Assembly (NCBI RefSeq): GCF_014268755.2
Contig: NZ_CP077093.1
Coordinates: 3,398,001 to 3,462,000 of the forward strand
Length of the DNA: 64,000 nt
Direction of reading: 5' to 3'
From: Pseudomonas vanderleydeniana
GTDB taxonomy: Bacteria > Pseudomonadota > Gammaproteobacteria > Pseudomonadales > Pseudomonadaceae
Within the stretch, counting starts at the first letter, position 1; each line of letters starts with the position of its first letter. Under the pieces are notes generated by a model, which was given only the letters and a program-made list of their open reading frames with translations, was not told the origin of the DNA and made no database searches. The position numbers were made by a program, and so were the translations under genes. Positions 7,787-15,242 of the stretch are shown here, piece after piece.

Positions 7787-8333
7787 CGGCCCCGTACTGC
7801 GTCGCGAAATCCTCCAGGACAGCCTGCTCGCCGAGCAGTTGCTCGAAGCCGCCAGGGCCGAAGCCCAGGCCTTGCTGGAGGACGCTCGGCAGCAAGCCGC
7901 CCGGTTGCGTGAAGAGGCCAGGGCCAGTGCCCAGGCCGAGGCCTGGCGCCAGGCGGATACCATGCTGGCGGACTGGCAGGTGCAACGCCAGCAGATGTGG
8001 GAGCAGATCACGCACCATGCACAAACCCTGGTGGGCCAGGCATGGCAGCAGTTGACGGGCGAGCAGGACGACCCCGTGCGCATCGAGGCGTTGATCCGCC
8101 AACTGGCTACGACGCAGCCCCAGGACGAGCCCGGCGTGCTGCATTGCCATCCCGATTGGGTAGGGGCCGCGACCGACTGCCTGCAACTCGTCCAGGCGGC
8201 CTGGAGCGTGCGTGCCGACCCGCAACTGGCGGCGGACACCCTGTGCCTGCGGACCGAGCAGGGCGAGTTCAGCCTGGGCTGGGGCAGCCTGGTCCAGGCC
8301 CTGTGGCCGGAGCCTGCCACCACCCAGGCGTGA
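7737..8333 (+). CDS. hrpE: T3SS ATPase stator HrpE (SctL)
   Basis: A 198-residue protein of the HrpE/YscL/FliH family, the peripheral stalk that binds and restrains the ATPase HrcN. Residues about 25-85 are a long Ala/Glu/Gln/Arg coiled coil (EQLLEAARAEAQALLEDARQ). The globular C-terminus carries the FliH-like VRADPQLAADTLCLRTEQGE. The ATG at 7737 lies inside the end of hrpD, with AAGGAC 6 bases upstream. It is the last gene of the hrpA operon; hrpF has its own hrp box 30 bases later. Confidence 0.88.
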   Translation: MLTRRSLSLSHPQALPSGPVLRREILQDSLLAEQLLEAARAEAQALLEDARQQAARLREEARASAQAEAWRQADTMLADWQVQRQQMWEQITHHAQTLVGQAWQQLTGEQDDPVRIEALIRQLATTQPQDEPGVLHCHPDWVGAATDCLQLVQAAWSVRADPQLAADTLCLRTEQGEFSLGWGSLVQALWPEPATTQA

Positions 8334-8361
8334 TCGACAGGCAATGATCGCCCGCGGTGAT

Positions 8362-8389
8362 GGAACCAACCGCGACCGATTGCCACTCA
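8362..8389 (+). promoter_or_regulatory. hrp box of the hrpF-G-hrcC-hrpT-V operon
   Basis: GGAACC (8362-8367), 15 bases, CCACTCA (8383-8389). It lies 31 bases before the hrpF start. Because it lies inside the longest open frame, it fixes the hrpF start at 8420 rather than 8357. Confidence 0.92.
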
Positions 8390-8419
8390 GTGGGCAGTTC
8401 TCGGACCTGGAGTCTCACC

Positions 8420-8641
8420 ATGCTTTCTGCTGATGCACTGCGTCGTCGTCTGGACAACAACTTCGAACATGCGCAAAAGGACCTGGACGCTGCGGCGCTG
8501 GATCTGGATGCCTTCTCCCCGGATGACTGGCACGCCTTCAACTCGGCGATCCGCCAGTCCTCCACCGCCAGCTGGGCGGCGAACCAGGAGATTGTGGTCA
8601 AGCACAACCTGGCCAAGGCCATCATCAATGAAATCCGCTGA
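8420..8641 (+). CDS. hrpF: HrpF, small T3SS protein (pilin co-chaperone type)
   Basis: A 73-residue helical protein, MLSADALRRRLDNNFEHAQK onward to NLAKAIINEIR. In size and position it equals HrpF of P. syringae (about 74 residues), a YscE-like partner of HrpG thought to hold the pilin subunit. The start at 8420 is chosen because the hrp box lies upstream at 8362-8389; GGAGTC is 5 bases before it. Its stop overlaps hrpG, which starts at 8628 in another frame, so the two are translationally coupled. Confidence 0.85.
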   Translation: MLSADALRRRLDNNFEHAQKDLDAAALDLDAFSPDDWHAFNSAIRQSSTASWAANQEIVVKHNLAKAIINEIR

Positions 8642-9035
8642 GCTGGCGGTCACCGTGCAGCGCTGGCTGGACAGCGGCGAGGGCGAGCTGCGGTTGCTGA
8701 TCGACCAGGCACCGCAACGCTTGCAGCGGCGCGCGGCTGGCGTGCTGTGCGTGGCGCTGCTCAGCGTCGCCTGGCGCGGCGACGACCGTGGACTGGAGGC
8801 GGCCTTGCGCCTGTCCGGGCCCAGCCTCGGACGCTTCAGCGCCGCCCTGGCGCTGGATCCGGTCGAGCGCCGGCTGTGCCTGATGCGCTATCTGCCGGTC
8901 GATGAGGTGGCGGTGATTATCGCGGCCATCGAATCCCTGGCCAACCAGCGCGACGCCTGGGAGGCGACCCTCGAACGCAGTGCCGCCGCCCGTCCTGTCA
9001 ACCGCTCCTTACCCCTGGGACGCCACTATGTCTAA
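8628..9035 (+). CDS. hrpG: HrpG, T3SS chaperone / HrpV antagonist type
   Basis: A 135-residue soluble, Leu/Ala/Arg-rich protein (ELAVTVQRWLDSGEGELRLL) in the position of HrpG. The family resembles YscG, the pilin chaperone. In P. syringae HrpG also binds HrpV and so frees HrpS. The ATG at 8628 overlaps the hrpF stop by 14 bases, and the hrcC start lies 8 bases inside its end, so all three are coupled. The first residue is judged from that overlap; a longer frame without ribosome site runs upstream. Confidence 0.83.
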   Translation: MKSAELAVTVQRWLDSGEGELRLLIDQAPQRLQRRAAGVLCVALLSVAWRGDDRGLEAALRLSGPSLGRFSAALALDPVERRLCLMRYLPVDEVAVIIAAIESLANQRDAWEATLERSAAARPVNRSLPLGRHYV

Positions 9036-11064
9036 GCCGCTACGTTTCAAACAGCCAGGACTCATGCGACTGGGCGGGTTGTTCATGCTGCTGGTGCTGT
9101 CCTCGCCGGTGTCGGCGGTGGTACCCGAGGACTGGCGGCAATCGGCCTATGGTTACGAGGCGAGCCAGACCCCGCTGGAAACCGTGCTCAAGGATTTCGC
9201 CAACGCCTATGGCGTGGGGCTGAGTCTGAGCGGCGTCAGCGGTGTGGTGGATGCCAAGTTGCGGGCGGCCAACGCCGAGGAGTTCCTCGACCGGCTGGCC
9301 CTGGAGCACCAGTTCCAATGGTTCGTCTACAACGGCAAGCTGTATGTCAGCCCATCCTCGGCCCAGGTGTCGCAACGCCTGGAGGTGTCCGCCGATGCGG
9401 CCCCCGACCTCAAGCAGGCACTGACCGATATCGGCCTGCTGGACAAGCGCTTCGGCTGGGGCGAACTGCCCGATGAAGGCGTGGTGCTGGTCAGCGGGCC
9501 GGTGCGCTACGTCGAGCTGATTCGCGGTTTCAGCAAGGAAAAGGTCAAGCCCGAGGAAAAGCAGCAGGTGATGATGTTTCCCCTGCGCTATGCGGCGGTG
9601 GCCGATCGGCAGATCAGCTACCGTGGGCAGAACATGAGCATCCCCGGGGTGGCGACGATCCTCGAAGGCGTGCTGGACAACCAGCGCCCGCTGCAACCTT
9701 CGCCCCAGGACCCCAAGGCCAACATCGAAGCCCTGCAGGGCATGGCCGACATGGCCCGTGGCAAGATCCTCAAACTGGCCAGCGAACGGGTGACGGGGCG
9801 TCCCGACACTCGCTCCAAGCCTGCGGGACAGCGCCGGGTGGCTGCCGACGTGCGCAACAACGCCGTGCTGATCTACGACAACCCGGAAAAACAGGCCATC
9901 TACCAGCAACTGGTCGAGCAGCTGGACAAACCGAGCAACCTGGTGGAAATCGACGCGATCATTCTCGACATCGACCGCAACCAACTGGCGAACCTGGAGT
10001 CGCGCTGGTCGGCGCGGGTGGGGGATGTCGGCTTTGGCAGTTCGTTGCTCGGCAGCGGTTCCTCGACCTTGTTCATCAGTGACTTCGATCGCTTCTTCGC
10101 CCAGATCCAGGCGCTCGAGGGGCAGGGCATGGCCTCGGTGATCGCCCGGCCCTCGGTGCTGACCCTGGAGAACCAGCCGGCGGTGATCGACTTCAGTCGC
10201 ACCCAGTACATCACGGCCACCGGCGAACGGGTGGCGACCATCCAGCCGGTGACGGCCGGGACCAGTCTGCAGGTGGTGCCCCGGACCATTCCGGGAGACC
10301 GGCACAACCGCTTCCAGCTGATCGTCGATATCGAGGACGGCCAGCTGGAGCAGGCGGCCGATCAGCAGACCCCGACCGTCAAGCGCGGTACGGTCAGTAC
10401 CCAGGCGGTGATCAGCGAAAACCGTTCGCTGGTGATTGGTGGCTTTCATGTCGACGAACGGGGGGATCGCAAGGACCAGGTCCCGGTGCTCGGGCAGTTG
10501 CCGCTGCTGGGCCCGATGTTCTCTTCGACCAGGCGCGAAACCTCGCGGCGCGAGCGACTGTTCATTCTTACGCCACGCCTGATCGGTGACCAGATCGATC
10601 CGGCTCGCTACGTGGCCAGCGAGAATCGCCAGCAGCTCGACCAGGCCCTGGCCTCTGGTCGGCAGCCGGGAGGTTCGGCGGTTTTGCGGGCGGCGATCGC
10701 CTCGACATTCGCCGAATTGGTTCGTGGCCGCTTGCCAAGTGATATCAAACGGGCATCATCTGGCGTGGCCTTGGCCGATCTGTGTAAAGTGAACAATTCG
10801 TTCGTGCTCGATCGCGAACGGAAGCAATGGTTCAGTGGTCCGGATTTCTCGGTGGCGGTTGGCGTCGTCAAGAACGTCAGTGTCAAGCCGCAACGCTTCA
10901 ACCCCGAATCCTGCTCAGGATCATCGACATTGGCAGTAACGGTTGCCCCGCGGTTCCTATTGCAACCTGGTGAATCAACAGAGGTGTTCGTGGCGTTGCG
11001 TCCGGCGGCGATTGTTTCGCCTGCGACGGCCCCGGTACGAGTATCGCTGTTGCCCCCGCACTAG
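9028..11064 (+). CDS. hrcC: T3SS outer-membrane secretin HrcC (SctC)
   Basis: A 678-residue secretin. The signal peptide has a hydrophobic core LGGLFMLLVLSS and a likely cut after A30 (SPVSA). Periplasmic N0/N1-type domains cover about 40-330, including WFVYNGKLYVSP and the LRYAAVADRQI / VRNNAVLIYD blocks. The secretin core follows, with QTPTVKRGTVSTQAVISENR, SLVIGGFHVDE, VPVLGQLPLLGPMFSSTRRE and ERLFILTPRLI. It forms the outer-membrane ring through which the pilus leaves. A C-terminal extension of about 110 residues (QWFSGPDFSVAVGVVKNVSV) may be the pilotin-binding part. The length fits the HrcC family (about 680-700). Confidence 0.96.
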   Translation: MSKPLRFKQPGLMRLGGLFMLLVLSSPVSAVVPEDWRQSAYGYEASQTPLETVLKDFANAYGVGLSLSGVSGVVDAKLRAANAEEFLDRLALEHQFQWFVYNGKLYVSPSSAQVSQRLEVSADAAPDLKQALTDIGLLDKRFGWGELPDEGVVLVSGPVRYVELIRGFSKEKVKPEEKQQVMMFPLRYAAVADRQISYRGQNMSIPGVATILEGVLDNQRPLQPSPQDPKANIEALQGMADMARGKILKLASERVTGRPDTRSKPAGQRRVAADVRNNAVLIYDNPEKQAIYQQLVEQLDKPSNLVEIDAIILDIDRNQLANLESRWSARVGDVGFGSSLLGSGSSTLFISDFDRFFAQIQALEGQGMASVIARPSVLTLENQPAVIDFSRTQYITATGERVATIQPVTAGTSLQVVPRTIPGDRHNRFQLIVDIEDGQLEQAADQQTPTVKRGTVSTQAVISENRSLVIGGFHVDERGDRKDQVPVLGQLPLLGPMFSSTRRETSRRERLFILTPRLIGDQIDPARYVASENRQQLDQALASGRQPGGSAVLRAAIASTFAELVRGRLPSDIKRASSGVALADLCKVNNSFVLDRERKQWFSGPDFSVAVGVVKNVSVKPQRFNPESCSGSSTLAVTVAPRFLLQPGESTEVFVALRPAAIVSPATAPVRVSLLPPH

Positions 11065-11181
11065 CTGGGGTTATAAGAAAAGACTCATGAACGCGCCATG
11101 CGTAGTTCAATGGCGCCCAGCCCATAGAGTAGCCAAGCTACCGGGCCACATTGTGTAGAGTCCGACAAGGAAGGTGATGAG

Positions 11182-11379
11182 ATGAAATCGTGGCAGGCCG
11201 CTGTAGCGGTGTTGAGTGTGCTTTTATTGAGTGCCTGTACTTCTATGTCTGAAACTTCCTGCAACAACGTAGGCGGTTGTCAGCAAGTTGACGCCAATAA
11301 TTCCCAGTTGAATGTCTGGTGGTCTCCCGCGCTGCGTGACGGCGGCGGTCAATACAGTACGGTATCTTTGAATGACTGA
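11182..11379 (+). CDS. hrpT: HrpT, small outer-membrane lipoprotein
   Basis: A 65-residue lipoprotein: signal MKSWQAAVAVLSVLLLSAC with the lipidated cysteine at 19, then a short polar domain with two further cysteines (CNNVGGC) that could form a disulphide. It has the size and place of HrpT, a factor that helps insert the secretin HrcC. AAGGAAGGTGATGAG directly before the ATG is a good ribosome site. It overlaps hrpV by 8 bases. A 117-base gap separates it from hrcC with no promoter that I recognise. Confidence 0.87.
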   Translation: MKSWQAAVAVLSVLLLSACTSMSETSCNNVGGCQQVDANNSQLNVWWSPALRDGGGQYSTVSLND

Positions 11380-11722
11380 AACGATTTTTCACAGTACCGA
11401 TCAGCAGGATTTCCTACGTCGGACCGCTGAAAAGCGTGCGGGTGTCCTGCAGTGGGCACCTGGCATCGAGTTCGTATGCCGCAAGGAGAGCCTGGGCTGG
11501 GGCCTGGCGCTCAATATCCGCCGGCAGGCGCAGCGCCCCGAGCTGTTCTCCGAGACGCTCAAGCGGCGTTTCGAGGACGTCGAGTCCTATGAGGGTTACT
11601 ACATCTGCCTCGACAGCCAGCGTACTTTTGTGGTCTGGCATGAGTTGCAGGGTGATTATCGGTGCGAGCAAATACAGGCGCTACTTCTGCAGCTGCTGTC
11701 ATTGGCCGGGCTGAAGCACTGA
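11372..11722 (+). CDS. hrpV: HrpV, negative regulator of HrpS
   Basis: A 116-residue soluble protein (FLRRTAEKRAGVLQWAPGIE, FEDVESYEGYYICLDSQRTF) with the length and place of HrpV, last gene of the hrpF operon. In P. syringae HrpV binds HrpS and blocks hrpL activation, and HrpG relieves this. The presence of hrpS, hrpG and hrpV here suggests the same feedback. The start overlaps the hrpT stop, so the two are coupled. Confidence 0.87.
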   Translation: MTETIFHSTDQQDFLRRTAEKRAGVLQWAPGIEFVCRKESLGWGLALNIRRQAQRPELFSETLKRRFEDVESYEGYYICLDSQRTFVVWHELQGDYRCEQIQALLLQLLSLAGLKH

Positions 11723-11744
11723 TTTTGGAATAATCGTTCCATTT

Positions 11745-11773
11745 GGAACTATTCGCCATTGTTTTTCCACTCA
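11745..11773 (+). promoter_or_regulatory. hrp box of the AvrE-type chaperone gene
   Basis: GGAACT (11745-11750), 16 bases, CCACTCA (11767-11773). One mismatch (final T) to the consensus upstream half. It lies 48 bases before the chaperone start. Confidence 0.88.
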
Positions 11774-11821
11774 TGTTGCGAGCCGGCGCAGGCCTGGTGC
11801 ATTCAACTAAGGGACAAACAA

Positions 11822-12220
11822 ATGGCGAACTCCACATCAACGATACAACGTTACATTGCCCATTTGGCCACCCAACTGGGAGCCACTCTTACATGGCAGA
11901 ACGGTGTTTGTGCGTTGTATGACAACGAACATCTTCAAGCCGCCGTTATCGAGTTGCCGGAACACAGCGACAATGTGATCTTTCATTGTCGCCTGGGCAC
12001 CTTGCAGCCCGGTCCTGAACACCTGCAACGGCTACTCGCCCTGAATTTCGATACCGCGTCCCTACGCGGTTGCTGGCTGGCCCTCGACCAGGGCGATGTG
12101 CGCCTGTGCACTCAGCGTGAACTGTCCCGTCTCGATGAGGAGAGCTTCAGCAGCCTGGTGGGTGGTTTCGTCGTCCAGGCGCGCGAGACCCGCTCGAGCC
12201 TGTCCCGAATCCTCAGTTGA
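11822..12220 (+). CDS. Class I T3S chaperone of the DspF/ShcE type
   Basis: A 132-residue acidic protein. The blocks NGVCALYDNE, AAVIELPEHSDNVIFHCRLG, LLALNFDTASLRGCWLALDQ and LDEESFSSLVGGFV match, in order and spacing, those I know from Erwinia DspF/DspB, the dedicated chaperone of the AvrE-family effector DspA/E. It would bind the N-terminus of the AvrE homologue encoded at 15243-20363 and keep it ready for secretion. Elsewhere the chaperone gene usually sits next to avrE; here it lies over 8 kb from the avrE start, on the opposite strand and with its own hrp box. The start at 11822 follows GGGACAAACAA. Confidence 0.88.
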   Translation: MANSTSTIQRYIAHLATQLGATLTWQNGVCALYDNEHLQAAVIELPEHSDNVIFHCRLGTLQPGPEHLQRLLALNFDTASLRGCWLALDQGDVRLCTQRELSRLDEESFSSLVGGFVVQARETRSSLSRILS

Positions 12221-12228
12221 CCGACGAG

Positions 12229-12257
12229 GGAACCGTCCGGCCCCTGGTCGCCACTCA
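12229..12257 (+). promoter_or_regulatory. hrp box of the hrpW-type gene
   Basis: GGAACC (12229-12234), 16 bases, CCACTCA (12251-12257), starting 9 bases after the chaperone stop and 106 bases before the hrpW-type ATG. It gives this gene a promoter separate from the chaperone. Confidence 0.9.
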
Positions 12258-12362
12258 GCAGGGGTGAACCCCAGGCCGAGGGACGCCACGGCACGGGGCC
12301 ACGGGAGGTCGGCGGCGAGGGTTGCCACCACCGCACATTCTCAGGATCGGAGTGCAAGATAC

Positions 12363-13961
12363 ATGTCGGAATTAGGGATGTTTTCAGGGTTTTCACAAGG
12401 TGGCCTGGGCGGCTTGGGCAGCCTGGGTGGTTTGGGCGGTACGGGGGGCGCCGGCTTCTCTCTGGGCCAGGGCGCCTTGCCGGGGCTGGGCGGTCAGTCG
12501 GGACAATCCGGACAGTCCGGCCTGCACGATCTGGCCAGCATGCTGGCGGACATGCTGCTCGGCTCCTCGTCGGGCCAGGGCCAGGGCCAGGGCCAGGGCG
12601 CGGGAGCCGGTGTCGGCGCTGGCGGGCAAAGCTCCGCTGACGATCTGCTGCAGGCCTTGCGCGGCAATGGTCAGGGCAAGGACGGGCAGAAGACGGCCGA
12701 TGGCGGCAGCGGCGACTCGGCCAAGGAACTGCTGACCCAGGTACTGATGGCGCTGTTCGAGAAAATCCTCGGCGGTGATGGCAGCCAGGACGGTACCGGT
12801 GGCCAGTCGGGTGGCGGCCTGGGCTCGGGAGGCTCGGGAGGTGGCAGTGGCGCGATTGGCGGCGGCGGTGGTTCGCAGGCCCTGGGTGGTGGTCAGGGGC
12901 TGGGGGGCGGCCAGGGCGCGGGCAACGGCTCGGTCGAGGACCTGGTCAATACGCTGATGAAGAGCCTGGGCGACGGCTCGCTGAACCAGTCGATCAGCCC
13001 GACGGCCGATGGCGGTGGCCAGGTGTCCCAGGATGAGCGGCTCAAGCAACTGCTGGAGATGATCGGTCAGTTCATGGACAGCCATCCCGAGACCTTCGGC
13101 ACGCCTGGCGCAGGTGGTGGTGGTGGTGGTGGTGGTGGCATGCCTTCGATCGGCGGTGCTGCCCCGGCGCCCGGTGGCGGCGCCCCGGCACCGGCGGTAG
13201 AAGGCGGTGCGCCGGCAGCAGCGCCCGTAGCCGGGGGTGGCAGCCGAGCGCCGGCACCCGCGGCGGGCGGTGCTCCTGACGCCGGGTCTCTGGCCCTGAA
13301 CAATGCCGGTGCAGCGCCGGTGTCGTTCCCGACTGCATCGGGCAACCCGACCGTGGTCAACAGCACGATCAAGGTCGGGCCGGGCGAAGTGTTCGACGGC
13401 AAGGGCCAGACGTTCACTGCCGGCGCCGCCCTGGGCGATGGTGGCCAGAGCGAGTCGCAGAAGCCGCTGTTCGAGCTGGCCGAGGGCGCCACCCTGAAGA
13501 ACGTGGTGATCGGCGAGAATGGCGCCGATGGCGTGCATGTGCGGGCCGCACCCGGCAAGGACGGGGTCGCCCGGCCAGTGAACGTCGACAACGTGCATTG
13601 GACCAACGTCGGCGAAGACGCCCTGACGGTGAAGGACGCCGGCGCCAAGTCGACGACCGTGAACATCACCAACAGCAGTGCCCAGGGTGCCAGCGACAAG
13701 ATCTTCCAGCTCAACGCCGATGCCACCGTCAACGTCGACAACTTCAAGGCCAAGGACTTCGGCACCTTCATGCGCACCAACGGTGGGCAGCAGGGCAACT
13801 GGAACCTCAACCTGAGCAACATCAGCGCCGAGGACGGCAAGTTCTCCTTCGTCAAGAGCGACAGCCAGGGCCTGAACCTGAGCGTCAAGAACATCGACCT
13901 GAAGAACGTCCAGAACGCTTACAGCAAGCTGCCTGAGTCGACCCACTTCCGGGAGCTGTGA
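12363..13961 (+). CDS. hrpW: HrpW-type harpin with pectate-lyase-like domain
   Basis: A 532-residue secreted helper protein in two parts. Residues 1 to about 310 are harpin-like: glycine-, glutamine- and serine-rich, cysteine-free, with LHDLASMLADMLLG, LLTQVLMALFEKILGGDG, VEDLVNTLMKSLGDGSLNQS and the harpin motif MIGQFMDSHPETFGTPG, ending in poly-Gly and an Ala/Pro/Gly linker. Residues about 325-532 form a class III pectate lyase (PelI-like) beta-helix: NSTIKVGPGEVFDGKGQTF, LFELAEGATLKNVVIGENGA, and ADGVH and GEDALT turns. HrpW proteins bind pectate; whether this one cleaves it cannot be told. The ATG at 12363 is preferred (GGAGTG 9 bases upstream, own hrp box before it); the frame stays open further upstream only by composition. 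It is longer than P. syringae HrpW (about 425). Confidence 0.9.
   Translation: MSELGMFSGFSQGGLGGLGSLGGLGGTGGAGFSLGQGALPGLGGQSGQSGQSGLHDLASMLADMLLGSSSGQGQGQGQGAGAGVGAGGQSSADDLLQALRGNGQGKDGQKTADGGSGDSAKELLTQVLMALFEKILGGDGSQDGTGGQSGGGLGSGGSGGGSGAIGGGGGSQALGGGQGLGGGQGAGNGSVEDLVNTLMKSLGDGSLNQSISPTADGGGQVSQDERLKQLLEMIGQFMDSHPETFGTPGAGGGGGGGGGMPSIGGAAPAPGGGAPAPAVEGGAPAAAPVAGGGSRAPAPAAGGAPDAGSLALNNAGAAPVSFPTASGNPTVVNSTIKVGPGEVFDGKGQTFTAGAALGDGGQSESQKPLFELAEGATLKNVVIGENGADGVHVRAAPGKDGVARPVNVDNVHWTNVGEDALTVKDAGAKSTTVNITNSSAQGASDKIFQLNADATVNVDNFKAKDFGTFMRTNGGQQGNWNLNLSNISAEDGKFSFVKSDSQGLNLSVKNIDLKNVQNAYSKLPESTHFREL
12572..12599 (+). repeat. Hexanucleotide tandem repeat inside hrpW
   Basis: Four copies of GGGCCA plus GGGC, coding a Gln-Gly run. 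In frame, so copy-number change would alter only linker length. Confidence 0.8.
13113..13136 (+). repeat. GGT trinucleotide run inside hrpW
   Basis: Seven GGT units followed by GGC, coding poly-glycine at the border between the harpin motif and the Ala/Pro linker. In-frame slippage is possible. Confidence 0.8.
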
Positions 13962-13962
13962 G

Positions 13963-14289
13963 ATGAGTTCCGGGCAGCCCGCAGGGGCAGTGACCAGTTG
14001 GAAGAGCCTGGTTCAAGGTGACGGTTATCTCGATGCTCGCCAGCGCCAGGCGTTCGAGCAGGCGATTGGCCTGGTCAGCCGGTGCCTGCACACCACGCTG
14101 GACAAGCCGGCGCCGCGCAGCAGTGAGCGCTTCAGCCTGAGGCGCTATGTCGATGGGTTGGAAGGGGATTTTCGGCGGGATGCCGGCGCTGACCCACTCA
14201 TGGGGGATGCGGCACTGACGGCCAGCTGGATCGTGCAGTTGCTGGCCGAGCAGTTGCAGGAGGCTGCCGGTAGCCGCACGGATTGGTGA
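13963..14289 (+). CDS. Small harpin-module protein, function unknown
   Basis: A 108-residue protein starting one base after the hrpW stop, so very likely translated from the same message. I do not recognise a named family. Residues about 12-32, WKSLVQGDGYLDARQRQAFE, share the pattern W-x2-L-x3-D-x-YLD-x6-F with both repeats of the harpin at 5041 (WRDELGEDNYLDKDEKAAF). It could be a secreted helper, a cryptic harpin half or a chaperone-like partner of HrpW. It has a single cysteine (SRCLHT). A strong terminator follows 21 bases later. Confidence 0.7.
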   Translation: MSSGQPAGAVTSWKSLVQGDGYLDARQRQAFEQAIGLVSRCLHTTLDKPAPRSSERFSLRRYVDGLEGDFRRDAGADPLMGDAALTASWIVQLLAEQLQEAAGSRTDW

Positions 14290-14310
14290 ATCGCGGCAGG
14301 TCACACGCTA

Positions 14311-14344
14311 CGGGCGCATAGCGATATGCGCCCGTTTTGCGTTT
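14311..14344 (+). terminator. Rho-independent terminator of the hrpW unit
   Basis: Ten-base perfect stem CGGGCGCATA / TATGCGCCCG around GCGA, followed by TTTTGCGTTT. It closes the + strand hrpA-to-hrpW half of the cluster. Confidence 0.9.
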
Positions 14345-14403
14345 GAGGTTGTGGGGTAAGGAGGTGAAGAGGGGGTGAGCCGGGTTTTGTGGTGTACTGG
14401 CGG

Positions 14404-14504
14404 GCGTCTTCGCGGATCAATCCGGCTCCCACAGGGCTCGCGGCTACCTCATGTTCTGTGGGCGCAGGAAGGCTGTGAGAGCCGGATTTATCCGCGAAAG
14501 CGCC
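14404..14504. repeat. REP-type inverted repeat pair
   Basis: Two copies in opposite orientation of the Pseudomonas-style motif TCGCGGAT(C/T)AATCCGGCT followed by C(C/T)CACAG / CTGTGAG, at about 14404-14434 and 14473-14504. Typical extragenic palindromic repeat spread by a RAYT transposase encoded elsewhere. Confidence 0.8.
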
Positions 14505-14542
14505 GGTTGCCTCGCTGCAGGACTCTGCTTCCGATCCGGTCT

Positions 14543-15151
14543 TCAGGCCGCACTCAGTCGCGCCCTGGCGAACTCCAGGTACAGGATCGTCCGCGGCTCG
14601 TCGCTGGCGTTGACCACGAAGTGATCCAGGGAGCCATCGAACACCACCGCCGCGCCGCTGTCGTGCCGGTGGAACTCACCGGCGACATTTAGGTAGGCAT
14701 AGTTGCGTTCGCTGGCGGCGCTGAGCGTCAGGTGCATCTGCAGCAGCCCCTCCTCGTGCACCTCCGGGTGACGATGGGTACTGAGCCAGGCATGGGGTTC
14801 CAGGCGTGCCAGGGCGGCCACCTTGAGGCCGGGGATCGCTTGCAGCAAGGCCAGGGTCCGGGGCAGGGCCGCCTGGGCCGGGGCGATGGGGCAGTCCTGG
14901 AAGACCAGCGGGTATTGCACCCAGTCGCGGTTGCCACCCGCTTCGCCCCAGCCCTTGAGCCAGCCATAGGCACCGCCTTGTTGCAGGTGCGCAGTGAGCT
15001 CGCCGTGTACGGCCTGGTGGGGCTTGTCGGTACGATCGATGTCCAGCAGCGGTGCTCGCAGGGCGAGCAGTTCCTGTTGGATCAGTGGGCACTGGCTCGC
15101 GAGATGCGCCAGGGCTGGAAAGTCACTCAGGGGATAGAACGCCGGTTGCAT
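14543..15151 (-). CDS. Aspartyl/asparaginyl beta-hydroxylase-like dioxygenase
   Basis: A 202-residue cytoplasmic protein. The C-terminal half has the double-stranded beta-helix signature of the Asp/Asn beta-hydroxylase family: STHRHPEVHEEGLLQMHLTL with candidate iron ligands, then YLNVAGEFHRHDSGAAVVFD and GSLDHFVVNASDEPRTILYL. Members use Fe(II), oxygen and 2-oxoglutarate; relatives act on proteins, free amino acids or lipid A. It sits between hrpW and the avrE homologue and has no hrp box of its own; it lies in line behind avrE, separated by a hairpin at 15176-15194. A link to the T3SS is possible but unproven. AAGGAGG lies 4 bases before the ATG. Confidence 0.82.
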   Translation of the reverse strand: MQPAFYPLSDFPALAHLASQCPLIQQELLALRAPLLDIDRTDKPHQAVHGELTAHLQQGGAYGWLKGWGEAGGNRDWVQYPLVFQDCPIAPAQAALPRTLALLQAIPGLKVAALARLEPHAWLSTHRHPEVHEEGLLQMHLTLSAASERNYAYLNVAGEFHRHDSGAAVVFDGSLDHFVVNASDEPRTILYLEFARARLSAA

Positions 15152-15172
15152 GCAGCCTCCTTGAACAAGACG

Positions 15173-15194
15173 AAACCCCGCCGGTGCGGCGGGG
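15173..15194 (-). terminator. Terminator-like hairpin after the avrE homologue
   Basis: CCCCGCCG (15176-15183) and CGGCGGGG (15187-15194) form a perfect 8-base stem with a 3-base loop. On the - strand it is followed by TTTCGTCTTG, a weak T-tract. It may end or attenuate avrE transcription before the hydroxylase gene. Confidence 0.65.
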
Positions 15195-15242
15195 CTTGAA
15201 GGGGGACCGTGGCGCCAGGCACCACGGTGGTTGTGTGACAGG

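Noticed and set aside
12393..13946. 517-codon - strand frame opposite hrpW
   Set aside because: Shadow of the low-complexity Gly-rich harpin; the - strand product is a His/Thr/Ala run without family features.
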